Source: Chryseobacterium sp. SNU WT5 (lineage in GTDB: Bacteria; Bacteroidota; Bacteroidia; Flavobacteriales; Weeksellaceae). From it: a stretch of 64,000 bases of DNA. Below the pieces are notes generated by a model, which was not told the origin of the DNA, searched no databases, and worked only from the letters and a program-made list of their open reading frames with translations. The stretch covers positions 2,294,001 through 2,358,000 of the forward strand of contig NZ_CP041687.1 of the NCBI RefSeq assembly GCF_007362475.1, written 5' to 3'. The translations under genes were made by a program, and so were the position numbers. Shown piece after piece: positions 1 through 8,211 of the stretch. Each line of letters opens with the position of its first letter. The stretch's first letter is position 1.

Positions 1-1779
1 TTTATCAATTCAGGAATTTATCAGGAAGTTAAGGAAGCTGTGATCAAAGATAATGCAGTGTATGCTGCTACATCAACCGGGCTAAAATCGCATTCAATGC
101 CCGATCCGACCAATGTAACATTCCCTATATATAATACCTGGACTACGATCGCTAGTGGTGATATTAAGCAAGTGGCTACAGGAGGCGTAATTGCTTATGC
201 ACATAATAATAAGGTTTATTATTCAGCAGGTGGTCCTTTCTCAGTGTTATCGCAAACCTTTTCAAGCATTCAAGATGTGGTTGTAAATTCACAAAATCTA
301 ATTGTGGCCAATGGAAACTCTTTATCTGCATTCGACTTCTCCGGAAATAGCATTAAATCTTTGGACGCTACTGAAAAAGTAAATACAGGCATATTTACCG
401 ACTCCAAATTGTATGCAGGAACCAAATTATCTGGAATTATTAATGAATCTGGCGAGCATTTAAAACCAGATGGTCCTTACAATAATACATCGTATAAAAT
501 TGATATACAAGGAGATAAGCTCTTGGTTTCAAGCGGTGCCCGGGAAAGCTATAATAACGCAATCTATAATAATTTAGGTTACTATCATTTTGATGGAGCG
601 AAGTGGATATATCCCGAATTGTTTAAGAATTCAAATGTTACTTACAATGTTTTAGATGCCGTTATAAATCCTGCAAAATTATCTGAGATATTTTTTACCA
701 ACTATTCCACGCAGGATGGTAGTAAAGGAATTTACAAAATGAATGATGATCAATTTGTAAAAATTTATAAAAGTACCGGTGGATCTTATAATAGGGTGGT
801 TGGGTGTACATTTGATGAGGATAATCAACTCTTTGTGTCAGTATGGAGTGGTGGAGATACTTCAGGCAAAGGAGGCTTTTATTATTATAATAGTAGTATA
901 GATGATTTTAATTTGGTATCAGTAACTACATTGGGAGTACCTCAAAAACCGTTTTCACACGATGGAATTCTCTATATTTTCTCTGCGTTCTTCAATACTA
1001 CGGGTGGTATGCTTATCTATGATTATAACAAAACATTATCTTCATTAGGAGATGATCGGTTCAAATTAATCAGACAGGGAAATAACCTTCCGGCAGATGG
1101 CGTTGTCTCTGCGGCATTAGACCAAAATGACGATTTATGGATCGGAACGAGAATCGGCCTTCGCATATTGCAAAATCCAAGCAGTGCAATAGATGAGGCT
1201 AATCCACAAACAGAACCAATTATCATTGAAGAAAATGGAGTAGGAGAAGAATTATTTAGGGATGGACAGATATTGCAAATTGAAGTCGACTCTGGAAACC
1301 AAAAGTGGGTTTCTGTTGATGACGGAGGTGTGTTTTATTTAAGCCCGAATGGTGAGCAAACATTAACTTTCTTTAATCGTGCAAATTCACCGCTGCCAAC
1401 TAATAACGTAACCGATATAAAAGTTGATAAAAAAACTGGGAAGGTTTATTTTGTGACTTTAGATGGAGTCGTGGTATATCAAGGCGATGTTTTAACAGTT
1501 ACTAAGGATTTTGGAGATGTTCTGGTTTATCCCAATCCAGTAGTTTATGCACAATATAAAGGTAATGTTAGTATTCGTGGCCTTGCTGCAAAAACGAATA
1601 TCAGAATTACAGATGCTGCCGGAAATTTAGTTCATCAAGCTGTGGCACGTGGTGGTTCTTATGAATGGAATTTAGCAAATCATCGTGGGGTACGTGTAGC
1701 ATCTGGAATTTATTTCGTCTTAATGACCAATGAAGACGGAACAGATACTGCGACTGCAAAAATTGCTGTTGTTAATTAA
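1..1779 (+). CDS. porZ: PorZ-like T9SS propeller protein, 5' end missing
   Basis: The reading frame is open from base 1 without a proper start, so the gene begins left of the window; a GTG at 40 is only an internal codon. The visible 593 residues are rich in short beta-strand repeats of the two-component-regulator-propeller kind, for example DDLWIGTRIGLRIL and KWVSVDDGGVFYL, separated by about 45 residues. The last 80 residues form a beta-rich module starting with VYPNPV and ending GIYFVLMTNEDG, resembling T9SS C-terminal domains. In the Bacteroidota this combination fits PorZ, a cell-surface protein of the type IX secretion attachment complex. The stop codon overlaps the start of recO by one base, so the two are probably co-transcribed. 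It could also be another propeller protein secreted by T9SS. Confidence 0.72.
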   Translation, partial: FINSGIYQEVKEAVIKDNAVYAATSTGLKSHSMPDPTNVTFPIYNTWTTIASGDIKQVATGGVIAYAHNNKVYYSAGGPFSVLSQTFSSIQDVVVNSQNLIVANGNSLSAFDFSGNSIKSLDATEKVNTGIFTDSKLYAGTKLSGIINESGEHLKPDGPYNNTSYKIDIQGDKLLVSSGARESYNNAIYNNLGYYHFDGAKWIYPELFKNSNVTYNVLDAVINPAKLSEIFFTNYSTQDGSKGIYKMNDDQFVKIYKSTGGSYNRVVGCTFDEDNQLFVSVWSGGDTSGKGGFYYYNSSIDDFNLVSVTTLGVPQKPFSHDGILYIFSAFFNTTGGMLIYDYNKTLSSLGDDRFKLIRQGNNLPADGVVSAALDQNDDLWIGTRIGLRILQNPSSAIDEANPQTEPIIIEENGVGEELFRDGQILQIEVDSGNQKWVSVDDGGVFYLSPNGEQTLTFFNRANSPLPTNNVTDIKVDKKTGKVYFVTLDGVVVYQGDVLTVTKDFGDVLVYPNPVVYAQYKGNVSIRGLAAKTNIRITDAAGNLVHQAVARGGSYEWNLANHRGVRVASGIYFVLMTNEDGTDTATAKIAVVN

Positions 1780-2468
1780 TGGAGACGCAGAGTTGCTTTC
1801 TTCTTTCTTATTTAAAATATGGCGACTATGATGCAATATTGCATTGTTTCACTAAAGAGAACGGTTTTCAAAGTTTTTTTGCAAAAGGAATTTACACCGC
1901 TAAAAATAAAAAGAAACCATATTTATATCCGCTCAGCTTATTGCAGATAACAACTTCTAAAGCTTCTAATAGTGGTGGTATCTCAAGAATTTCAAAGATG
2001 GAACTAGATTCTGATTCGTATGATTTTTCAGAAATATCGATGACGGCTATTCTTTTTTTTATCGCTGATTTTCTACATCAAGTTTTAAGGGAAGAAAGTG
2101 CTAATATTGTAATGTTTGATGAAATCAATAGTTTAAAAAGAGAAATTTCGCTGGGTAATTCTGATGCGTATTTATCCTTTATCTTTAGATTTTTAAAATT
2201 ATCGGGCTTAGCGCCATTAAATGGAGACGGAAAATACTTGAATCCAGAAAGTGGTATTTTTGAAAATGAAATATCTCACCGTATTTTTAATCAGGAGATT
2301 TCTGACCTTTGGAAAACGCTATTGACTATAAGCTCTATTTACAGCTTAGATCTGAAACGAAATCAAAGGAATACATTCTTAGACTCCTTGATAATTTATT
2401 GCCAATTTCATCTTGATTCCTTTTATACGCCCAATTCTCTCGCAGTGGTTAGGCAGATCTTTGACTAA
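1779..2468 (+). CDS. recO: DNA repair protein RecO
   Basis: The 229-residue protein matches the RecO family in length and layout. It has an N-terminal OB-fold region (about residues 1-80) with the typical opening in which a short strand is followed by YGDYDAILHCFTKENG, then a helical C-terminal domain. RecO works with RecR to load RecA on gapped DNA and to anneal single strands. The zinc-binding cysteines seen in some RecO proteins are absent here, which is common in Bacteroidota. The ATG overlaps the stop codon of the upstream porZ-like gene (TAATG), indicating translational coupling. A bidirectional terminator follows at about 2490. Confidence 0.88.
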   Translation: METQSCFLLSYLKYGDYDAILHCFTKENGFQSFFAKGIYTAKNKKKPYLYPLSLLQITTSKASNSGGISRISKMELDSDSYDFSEISMTAILFFIADFLHQVLREESANIVMFDEINSLKREISLGNSDAYLSFIFRFLKLSGLAPLNGDGKYLNPESGIFENEISHRIFNQEISDLWKTLLTISSIYSLDLKRNQRNTFLDSLIIYCQFHLDSFYTPNSLAVVRQIFD

Positions 2469-2485
2469 ATATCGACATTTGAATA

Positions 2486-2518
2486 CATAAAAAAAGTTCC
2501 TCATCACTGGGAACTTTT
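2486..2518. terminator. Bidirectional terminator between recO and the lipoprotein gene
   Basis: A 9-bp stem AAAAGTTCC / GGAACTTTT with a 9-base loop lies between two convergent genes. The A-run on the left becomes a T-tract on the minus strand, so it should work best for the minus-strand lipoprotein gene and also end recO transcription. Confidence 0.7.
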
Positions 2519-2537
2519 CAATATTAATAAAATAAGT

Positions 2538-3263
2538 TTACTCTTGACTAGTAGGTCTCGTCTCAGCTTTGTAGATTTGGAAGTTAAAGACAAAACTTCG
2601 ATTTGCCAACGAAACATTTGAATAGTTGAAATGGGGATCACGAGCAAATGCTGCTCTTGAAGGAACTATAATAACTCCTTGTAAGTTATAATCACTCTCA
2701 TTTGGAATATCGTACGCTTTAAATTTCTGAAGAGCCTCTTTAAATCCTTCAATCTCGTAATAATTACGTTTTTTTTCAACTTCAGAAGTTCCAGAATTCA
2801 GTTTAGCATTATTTACATAATAAAATATAGGATCTTTGTCAGGGACACCCAGTCCAGCAAGATTATTGCTAAATAAAAACGGTGATGTAAAAGATACTTT
2901 AGAGTCAATCTCTTTAGCTATATATGTATTGGTATAACTCATTAATCTAATAATGTCAGTGTTGCCAATCGCATTTCCGGGATTAGGTTGAGCATTAGCT
3001 CTCATCACGTAAATTACTCCTGAAGGAAGTTTAACAGGGTTAAGAGCGGATAGTTTAACATTGGTAACATCTGCGGCGTCTAATTGTTTTATATTCCCTT
3101 TGCTGTCGAAATAATGGGTCTCTAAAAATTTAGTAGCAGCTTGATCATCGTAACTATTTTGCGTTTCTATACTTACTTCTGGTATTACTTCTCCTTCATC
3201 CTCTTTTCTACAAGAGGTAATTGCTATTGAAGCCAATGCAAGAAACAAAAATGTTTTTTTCAT
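2538..3263 (-). CDS. Exported lipoprotein with an FKBP-like C-terminal region
   Basis: The start is placed at the ATG at 3263, because from there the protein begins with a clear lipoprotein signal (MKKTFLFLALASIAITSC, lipobox ITSC, acylated Cys at about 18). Longer starts would overlap the divergent S4 gene and lie upstream of the promoter. The mature part (about 220 residues) begins with a DDQAATKFLETHYF segment, then a LPSGVIYVM strand, and ends with a pattern like FKBP peptidyl-prolyl isomerases (FKEALQKF, GVIIVPSRAAF, FNFQIYKAE). Bacteroidota have many such FKBP lipoproteins; this one looks divergent and may lack isomerase activity. It probably sits at the outer membrane or periplasmic face. 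It is transcribed alone from a TACTTTTGC promoter. Confidence 0.7.
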   Translation of the reverse strand: MKKTFLFLALASIAITSCRKEDEGEVIPEVSIETQNSYDDQAATKFLETHYFDSKGNIKQLDAADVTNVKLSALNPVKLPSGVIYVMRANAQPNPGNAIGNTDIIRLMSYTNTYIAKEIDSKVSFTSPFLFSNNLAGLGVPDKDPIFYYVNNAKLNSGTSEVEKKRNYYEIEGFKEALQKFKAYDIPNESDYNLQGVIIVPSRAAFARDPHFNYSNVSLANRSFVFNFQIYKAETRPTSQE

Positions 3264-3303
3264 ATTTAATAATATCATTAAATTGCTAAAATTATTTAAT
3301 GCA

Positions 3304-3312
3304 GCAAAAGTA
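3304..3312 (-). promoter_or_regulatory. Bacteroidota -7 box for the FKBP-like lipoprotein
   Basis: Read on the minus strand the bases are TACTTTTGC, a full match to TAnnTTTGC. It lies 41 bases upstream of the lipoprotein ATG at 3263. No clear -33 TTG is visible at the usual distance. Confidence 0.5.
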
Positions 3313-3322
3313 TAAATAAAAT

Positions 3323-3760
3323 ATGAGAATAGATAAATTTTTATGGTGTGTTCGCTTTTATAAAACAAGAAGCATTGCCGCAGACGAAATTAAAAAGAAC
3401 AGAGTGTCCCTCGCAGGTCAAACTGTAAAATCTTCCAAAGAGGTGAAAGAAGGAGATGTACTTAAGATTCGAAAAAACCAAATTGACTATCAGCTCAAAA
3501 TTTTACAAATTCCTAAAAGTAGGATAGGATCAAAATTAGTTCCAGATTTCATTGCGGACAAAACAGAGAAAGAGCAGTACGAGATTTTAAAACTAAGAAA
3601 GCTTAATCAGGAGCATTATAGAAATAAGGGAGAAGGCAGACCAACCAAAAAAGACCGTCGGGATATTGATGGTTTTGTTGTTGCAGATGGCAATTCGGAG
3701 ATGGAAAGCGGTGATTGGGATTTGTTTTTTAGTGATGTGGAGGAAGGTTCGCTTGATTAA
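3323..3760 (+). CDS. S4-domain RNA-binding protein (Hsp15 / HslR family)
   Basis: The 145-residue protein opens with the S4 signature MRIDKFLWCVRFYKTRSIA followed by DEIKKNRVSLAG and VKEGDVLKI, which is the S4 RNA-binding fold (residues 1-60). A basic linker follows, then an acidic tail. Length and layout agree with Hsp15-type proteins, which in E. coli bind free 50S subunits carrying nascent chains and rescue stalled ribosomes. The gene is divergent from the lipoprotein, and its stop overlaps the end of aroK by four bases on the opposite strand. Confidence 0.85.
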   Translation: MRIDKFLWCVRFYKTRSIAADEIKKNRVSLAGQTVKSSKEVKEGDVLKIRKNQIDYQLKILQIPKSRIGSKLVPDFIADKTEKEQYEILKLRKLNQEHYRNKGEGRPTKKDRRDIDGFVVADGNSEMESGDWDLFFSDVEEGSLD

Positions 3761-4266
3761 ATAAGTGAAATAATTTCGTCTGTGATCTCTTCCGGAGTTT
3801 TAGAATTTGTATTCACTGTATATTTTGCCTGACTATAGAATGGCTGTCTTTCAAAAAGATGCTTAGCAATGAATTCAGGAAGATTTTCGTTTGTTATTTT
3901 TGCGATGAGGGGCCTTTTGTTTTTGTGAAGCAATAATCGTTCTGTTAAGTTTTTGATGTTTGTTTGTAAATAAATACTTGTACTTTTTTCATTAATGATT
4001 TTCATATTGTCATAGTACGCAGGAGTTCCACCGCCTAAACTTAGTATGCAGGCTGTTTCTGAGTTTAGACATTGTTCTAAAATCTGCCTTTCTTCCTTCC
4101 GAAAGTATATTTCTCCTCTTTTTTCAAATATTTCTGCTATTGAAGAATTATTTTGTAAAGAAATCTGGTGATCCAGATCAATTAATTTTAACCCTGTTTT
4201 TTTGCTCAAAACTTTGGAAATGTGAGATTTGCCACTTCCCATATAGCCGATGAGTGAAATGATCAT
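3757..4266 (-). CDS. aroK: Shikimate kinase
   Basis: This 169-residue cytoplasmic enzyme phosphorylates shikimate at the 3-hydroxyl with ATP in the aromatic amino acid pathway. It begins with the P-loop GYMGSGKSHISK (residues 7-18). The LIDLD motif holding the shikimate-binding Asp follows, then EIFEKRGEIYFRKEE with its binding Arg, LGGGTPAYYD, and KNKRPLI for the lid/adenine region. Length is normal for the family. It is convergent with the S4 gene and stands 52 bases from the tRNA promoter region. Confidence 0.93.
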   Translation of the reverse strand: MIISLIGYMGSGKSHISKVLSKKTGLKLIDLDHQISLQNNSSIAEIFEKRGEIYFRKEERQILEQCLNSETACILSLGGGTPAYYDNMKIINEKSTSIYLQTNIKNLTERLLLHKNKRPLIAKITNENLPEFIAKHLFERQPFYSQAKYTVNTNSKTPEEITDEIISLI

Positions 4267-4298
4267 ATTTTTATTTTGTACAAATTACCAAAAAAATT

Positions 4299-4328
4299 TT
4301 GAGATTTTAAAAAAATAAGTATCTTTGC
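4299..4328 (+). promoter_or_regulatory. Strong Bacteroidota promoter for the tRNA cluster
   Basis: A -33 TTG at 4299-4301 is followed after 18 bases by the -7 element TATCTTTGC at 4320-4328, which fits TTG-N~19-TAnnTTTGC closely. It lies about 47 bases upstream of the first tRNA-Lys. Confidence 0.75.
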
Positions 4329-4374
4329 ACCACTCTAAAACGAGAATATAATTATTCAAATTTTAGTGGTGACC

Positions 4375-4447
4375 GACTCGGTAGCTCAGCTGGTAGAGCA
4401 ATACACTTTTAATGTATGGGTCCTGGGTTCGAATCCCAGCCGGGTCA
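4375..4447 (+). tRNA. tRNA-Lys(TTT), copy 1
   Basis: A complete 73-base cloverleaf. The acceptor GACTCGG pairs with CCGGGTC, the D-arm has GCTC/GAGC, and the anticodon arm is ATACA-CTTTTAA-TGTAT with anticodon TTT. The T-arm contains GGTTCGAATCC and the discriminator base is A. CCA is not encoded. It is identical to the copy at 4613-4685. Confidence 0.96.
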
Positions 4448-4453
4448 CTAGCG

Positions 4454-4485
4454 AAAAAATTCCGTATTTTTTACGGATTTTTTTT
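4454..4485 (+). terminator. Hairpin between tRNA-Lys and tRNA-Leu
   Basis: The stem TCCGTA / TACGGA (4461-4466, 4472-4477) has a T5 loop, with a flanking A-run and an 8-base T-tract. It ends directly against the tRNA-Leu acceptor stem, so it may act as a partial terminator or a processing signal. Confidence 0.55.
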
Positions 4486-4568
4486 GCCTGCGTGGTGGAA
4501 TTGGTAGACACGCCATCTTGAGGGGGTGGTTTCCTATGGATGTGCTGGTTCGAGTCCAGTCGCAGGCA
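4486..4568 (+). tRNA. tRNA-Leu(GAG)
   Basis: An 83-base class II tRNA. The acceptor GCCTGCG pairs with CGCAGGC, the anticodon arm is CCATC-TTGAGGG-GGTGG with anticodon GAG, a long variable arm follows, and the T-arm contains CTGGTTCGAGTCCAG. The discriminator is A and CCA is not encoded. Confidence 0.95.
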
Positions 4569-4612
4569 CACAGCAAAAACTATTAGATGGTAAATTTATT
4601 TACAAATTCTAA

Positions 4613-4685
4613 GACTCGGTAGCTCAGCTGGTAGAGCAATACACTTTTAATGTATGGGTCCTGGGTTCGAATCCCAGCCGGGTCA
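4613..4685 (+). tRNA. tRNA-Lys(TTT), copy 2
   Basis: A 73-base cloverleaf identical to the tRNA-Lys at 4375-4447, with anticodon TTT. Its own spacer upstream has no evident promoter, so it is probably part of the same transcript. Confidence 0.96.
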
Positions 4686-4686
4686 C

Positions 4687-4718
4687 AAAAATTACTTCTT
4701 CGGAGGTAATTTTTTTTT
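4687..4718 (+). terminator. Terminator of the tRNA operon
   Basis: A 12-bp stem (4687-4698 with 4703-4714, one G-T pair) is closed by a TTCG tetraloop and followed by a T-run. This is a textbook intrinsic terminator immediately after the last tRNA. Confidence 0.85.
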
Positions 4719-4745
4719 CATATTAATATTTTGTGATTTGGTGTT

Positions 4746-4780
4746 CAAAAGTCTTCCAGTTAGGAAGACTTTTGATTTTT
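4746..4780. terminator. Second hairpin terminator, between tRNAs and panC
   Basis: A perfect 12-bp inverted repeat CAAAAGTCTTCC / GGAAGACTTTTG has a 5-base loop and is followed by ATTTTT on the plus strand. It lies just past the panC stop codon, so it can end panC on the minus strand too, although the T-tract favours plus-strand transcription. Confidence 0.7.
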
Positions 4781-4792
4781 AAATTATTATCA

Positions 4793-5641
4793 CTAGTCCA
4801 AATGTAAATTATCAATTAATCGCACATCACCAACATTTACTACAATAAAAGCTCGGTAATTTTTATCTTTATAAAAGAAATCGGTTTCCTTTAAAGTCTG
4901 TTCATCAGCAATTTCAAAATATTCTAAAACCATTCCTCGTTGATCGTCAAAAATATCTTTAACACGTGTGTTAATTTCAGGAATGGTGATTATTCTAAAC
5001 CAATCGTTCACTTTTAATAGAGTTTCATGAAGTACTTTGGCAGCATCTCGTTGCGCGCTGCTTAATCTTTCATTCCTTGAGCTCATCGCCAGACCATTTT
5101 CTTCGCGATAAATTGCAACTCCGTGAATTTTTATAGGTAATTTTAATTGTTCTACCAATTTTTCAATGATCGCCAATTGCTGAAAATCTTTCTCTCCGAA
5201 ATAGGCGTTGTCGGGTTTAACCTGAAGTAATAGTTCTTCCACGACCGTACCCACACCATCAAAGTGCCCAGGACGAAACTTTCCTTCCATTTCGTTTTCT
5301 AAACCTTCAAAATCAAATGATTTACTTTTTGGACCTTCTGGGTAGAGGTCTGCGACTTCTGGAAGATAAACCGCATCAACGATGCCGGTCTTGTCTAATA
5401 AGTTAATGTCTCGGTCCGTGTTGCGTGGATATTTCTCTAAATCCGTAGCATTGTTAAATTGAGTAGGATTTACAAATATTGATGATATAACAAGATCATT
5501 CTCCTTATTTGCAATTTCGTACAAAGATAAATGTCCTTGGTGTAGCGCCCCCATTGTTGGTGCGAAGCCAATTCTCTTGCCCATTTCTTTCTGTCTTTCA
5601 ATATAGTCTGTAAATGGCTTTTTTGATCTGAAGATTTCCAT
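4793..5641 (-). CDS. panC: Pantothenate synthetase (pantoate--beta-alanine ligase)
   Basis: The 282-residue enzyme joins pantoate and beta-alanine using ATP to make pantothenate, the coenzyme A precursor. Family signatures run in order: FAPTMGALHQGHLSL with the HxGH nucleotide-binding motif (about residues 27-41), IFVNPTQFN, DAVYLPEV, RPGHFDGVGTVV, YFGEKDFQQL, and the KMSKS-like AMSSRN loop. The length is typical. It is divergent from the glycogen-synthase-like gene, with about 200 bases of shared AT-rich upstream DNA. Confidence 0.95.
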   Translation of the reverse strand: MEIFRSKKPFTDYIERQKEMGKRIGFAPTMGALHQGHLSLYEIANKENDLVISSIFVNPTQFNNATDLEKYPRNTDRDINLLDKTGIVDAVYLPEVADLYPEGPKSKSFDFEGLENEMEGKFRPGHFDGVGTVVEELLLQVKPDNAYFGEKDFQQLAIIEKLVEQLKLPIKIHGVAIYREENGLAMSSRNERLSSAQRDAAKVLHETLLKVNDWFRIITIPEINTRVKDIFDDQRGMVLEYFEIADEQTLKETDFFYKDKNYRAFIVVNVGDVRLIDNLHLD

Positions 5642-5784
5642 AAGTATACTTGTTAGTCAATGTAAAAATAACAATTTTCATCAAATTAAAATATTTAACA
5701 ATCATAAATATCTAATTATTTATAAGGCTTTCCTACTACAAATATTAAAAAATGTTAATTAAAATATATTAGCATAAAATTTCG

Positions 5785-5793
5785 TAATTTTGC
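5785..5793 (+). promoter_or_regulatory. -7 box upstream of the glycogen-synthase-like gene
   Basis: TAATTTTGC matches TAnnTTTGC and lies 45 bases before the ATG at 5838. It supports that start over the longer TTG at 5790, which would lie inside the promoter. A -33 TTG is not obvious. Confidence 0.6.
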
Positions 5794-5837
5794 ACAGTAG
5801 AATATTCTGCCCAAAAATTAGAAGAAAGTTAGAATTT

Positions 5838-6608
5838 ATGCCGAACCAAAAGATTTTATATGTCACCACGGAGATGTTTCCTTATCAAGAAGACAACAAC
5901 ATGGCGACCATGGTGAGTAAGATGGCGCTTAAAATGCATCAGGAAGGGAATGATGTGAGAGTGTTTATGCCAAAATTTGGCCAAATAAGTGAAAGAAAAT
6001 TCCAACTGCATGAAGTTATTCGCCTTTCGGGGATGAATATTATTATCAACGATTTGGATCAACCTTTAATTATTAAAGTTGCATCACTACCTGGCGAGCG
6101 TCTTCAGGTTTATTTTATAGACAATGAAGAATACTTCAAAAGAAAGCAGTTTTACATTGATGATGAAGGAAAGCCTTTTGGAGATAATGACGAGAGAGCC
6201 ATGTTTTTTGCACGAGGAGTGATCGAAACGATTAAAAAACTAAATTGGGTTCCTGATGTAATTCATCTTAATGGATGGATGGCGTCTTTTATTCCTGTTT
6301 ATTTACAAACTTTTTACAAGAACGATTCTTACTTCAAAGATTCAAAAATCGTACTTTCTGTTTACAATGAGGAGAATTTAGCATTGTCTGAATCTGTGGA
6401 AGAAAAGATGAAGTTCGACAATATTACCGGATTGAAAGCGTTTGAGAAGCCTAGCTTTCAAAGTTTTGTGATTGAAAGTATGGATTTGGTCGATATGGTA
6501 ATTAAAGGGGATGAATTTTTAGAGGAAGAACTTGATCAAGCATTCAGTAAAACGAGTACGACGAAATCAGAATACATCGACGCTTCAACAATCAACAATT
6601 TATACTAA
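5838..6608 (+). CDS. Glycogen/starch synthase N-domain-like protein (short)
   Basis: The 256-residue product starts MPNQKILYVTTEMFPY, the opening strand of the catalytic N-domain of GT5 glycogen synthases, and continues with VRVFMPKFGQI and a WVPDVIHLNGWMASFIPVY segment that matches the domain's conserved DVIHxHxW region. The C-terminal GT-B half with the ADP-glucose site is absent; a full enzyme would be about 470 residues. It is therefore unlikely to make glycogen alone. The same short form stands beside panC and a DUF4270 gene in related genomes as far as I recall, so it may be a conserved non-catalytic protein rather than a broken gene. It is followed by the DUF4270 gene after 10 bases. 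Confidence 0.75.
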   Translation: MPNQKILYVTTEMFPYQEDNNMATMVSKMALKMHQEGNDVRVFMPKFGQISERKFQLHEVIRLSGMNIIINDLDQPLIIKVASLPGERLQVYFIDNEEYFKRKQFYIDDEGKPFGDNDERAMFFARGVIETIKKLNWVPDVIHLNGWMASFIPVYLQTFYKNDSYFKDSKIVLSVYNEENLALSESVEEKMKFDNITGLKAFEKPSFQSFVIESMDLVDMVIKGDEFLEEELDQAFSKTSTTKSEYIDASTINNLY

Positions 6609-6618
6609 TTTACATTTA

Positions 6619-8193
6619 ATGATAAGAAATATTAAAGAATTATTCAAAATCACTACAACATTGGTGATTGGGAGTTTAATTTTATGGAATTGTGAATCTG
6701 ATGCTGACCAGCTGGGATCCCAATTTTTTCAAAATGGTGCAACTGGTGTAGAAAAAACTTATCCGATAGTTGCCTACAATGTATTCAATAATAATTCAAT
6801 TAGATCAGATGCAGATCGTTTACAAAGCGCGACTCTAGGTGCATTTCGAGAATCTCAATTTGGATTGCAGAAATCTGCGTTTGTAAGTCAGGTTCGTTTG
6901 TCTGAGTACAGTCCTGATTTTGGAACTAATCCCGTATTGGATTCAGTTGTTTTAGTAATTAAGCCGCAATATGCTGCAGATTCATTGACAACAGATACTG
7001 ATGAAAATTATGTTTATCCTGTCGGATTAACTCCTGCGAAAAAAGTCTTGAGTACTTATCCGGTATTAAAATATGGTAGAACTAAAATTGCTTCTAAAAC
7101 ACTTTTAAATTTAAAAGTAGAAGAGGTTACTGAGTTTCTTTCTTCACGTGCGGATGAAGTTCAATCTGATCGCAATGTTACGACTGGAGCTGTACTTGGA
7201 ACTAAAACTTTTGACGGTAATGTTCGTGCTGTAAAAATCACTAAGAGTTCGGATAATAGTTCTCTAGTGGATCTTCCAGCTGCTATAAGAATACCTTTAG
7301 ATAATACATTTTTCACCAATAAAATTTTAACAAAAGGTTCTTCTACTGAATTACTGGATGCAGCCTCTTTTATCAGATATTTTAAAGGTATTAAAATTTC
7401 AGTGGATGATAATGACGGCTATATTTTTAATTTTGATCCTAATGGAACAGAGATTAATCTTTATTACAAAAAAGACAAAGTTGAAGGTGCTGTAACTACA
7501 CGCGAGCAGTCTATTTATGTTATGAATGCGGGATCGCAGAATGCTCAATTTAACCAATTTACATTCGACAGAACTAATACCCCATCTGAATCGGTTACAG
7601 CAGCGTCTTCACAAGACTCTATTGTTGGAGCATCGAGGCTGTATGCACAGGGAATGGGAGGTCCAGGTATTGGTCTTAAAGTTCCTGACGCAAAAATTGC
7701 CGAGTTAAAAGCATTATATCAGACTGACAAAATTGGAATTATCTCTGCTAAGATGAGAATATATACCGATGCCGGAGCGTGGACGAGTAAATATAAAAAA
7801 CCTATGGATTTCGTCGTGCAGCACAAAGTTGGCGGTGTTACTTTGGATACTTATTTACAAGATTTGGCTACATTGCCTCTTAGCGGTATGTATCGTTTGG
7901 TGAAAGCTTACGATTTAGAAAAAAATCCAGCTTATTATGATATAAGTATTACACAGACTTTTAAAAATATTATCGAATCGAATAAGACGATACCAGCACA
8001 CTTTGTTGTGAATGTAGGTGCTTATACTTATGATACTAATGGTAATTTGGTAGGAGCAATGTCACCAGGAGTTGGCCAAAATTTCAATACAAGAAGTTTT
8101 ACACCTTATAGAGCAGTGTTTGTAGGAACTGATCTTGCTAACCCAGATAATCCGACGAGTGCAAAATTAATTCTTACTTACGGTAAAAAATAG
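6619..8193 (+). CDS. DUF4270 family exported protein
   Basis: The start is taken at the ATG at 6619, after the upstream stop codon; earlier ATGs would overlap that gene. The 524-residue product has a hydrophobic N-terminal segment (FKITTTLVIGSLILWNC) ending in a Cys that could be an atypical lipobox, followed by DADQLGSQFF as in DUF4270 proteins. The body is beta-rich, with repeated DSVVLVI-like strands. Family members are surface-exposed lipoproteins of unknown function in Flavobacteriia. The gene lies between the glycogen-synthase-like gene and glmS with spacings of 10 and 18 bases, suggesting one operon with an envelope-related role. Confidence 0.75.
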   Translation: MIRNIKELFKITTTLVIGSLILWNCESDADQLGSQFFQNGATGVEKTYPIVAYNVFNNNSIRSDADRLQSATLGAFRESQFGLQKSAFVSQVRLSEYSPDFGTNPVLDSVVLVIKPQYAADSLTTDTDENYVYPVGLTPAKKVLSTYPVLKYGRTKIASKTLLNLKVEEVTEFLSSRADEVQSDRNVTTGAVLGTKTFDGNVRAVKITKSSDNSSLVDLPAAIRIPLDNTFFTNKILTKGSSTELLDAASFIRYFKGIKISVDDNDGYIFNFDPNGTEINLYYKKDKVEGAVTTREQSIYVMNAGSQNAQFNQFTFDRTNTPSESVTAASSQDSIVGASRLYAQGMGGPGIGLKVPDAKIAELKALYQTDKIGIISAKMRIYTDAGAWTSKYKKPMDFVVQHKVGGVTLDTYLQDLATLPLSGMYRLVKAYDLEKNPAYYDISITQTFKNIIESNKTIPAHFVVNVGAYTYDTNGNLVGAMSPGVGQNFNTRSFTPYRAVFVGTDLANPDNPTSAKLILTYGKK

Positions 8194-8211
8194 AACTAAA
8201 ACGAATATAAT

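Noticed and set aside
4386-4571. Minus-strand ORF across the tRNA-Lys and tRNA-Leu genes
   Set aside because: It is the complement of two tRNAs; its residues simply reflect tRNA sequence.
8194-8211. glmS ribozyme or riboswitch
   Set aside because: The upstream gap is 18 bases, too short for a ribozyme.
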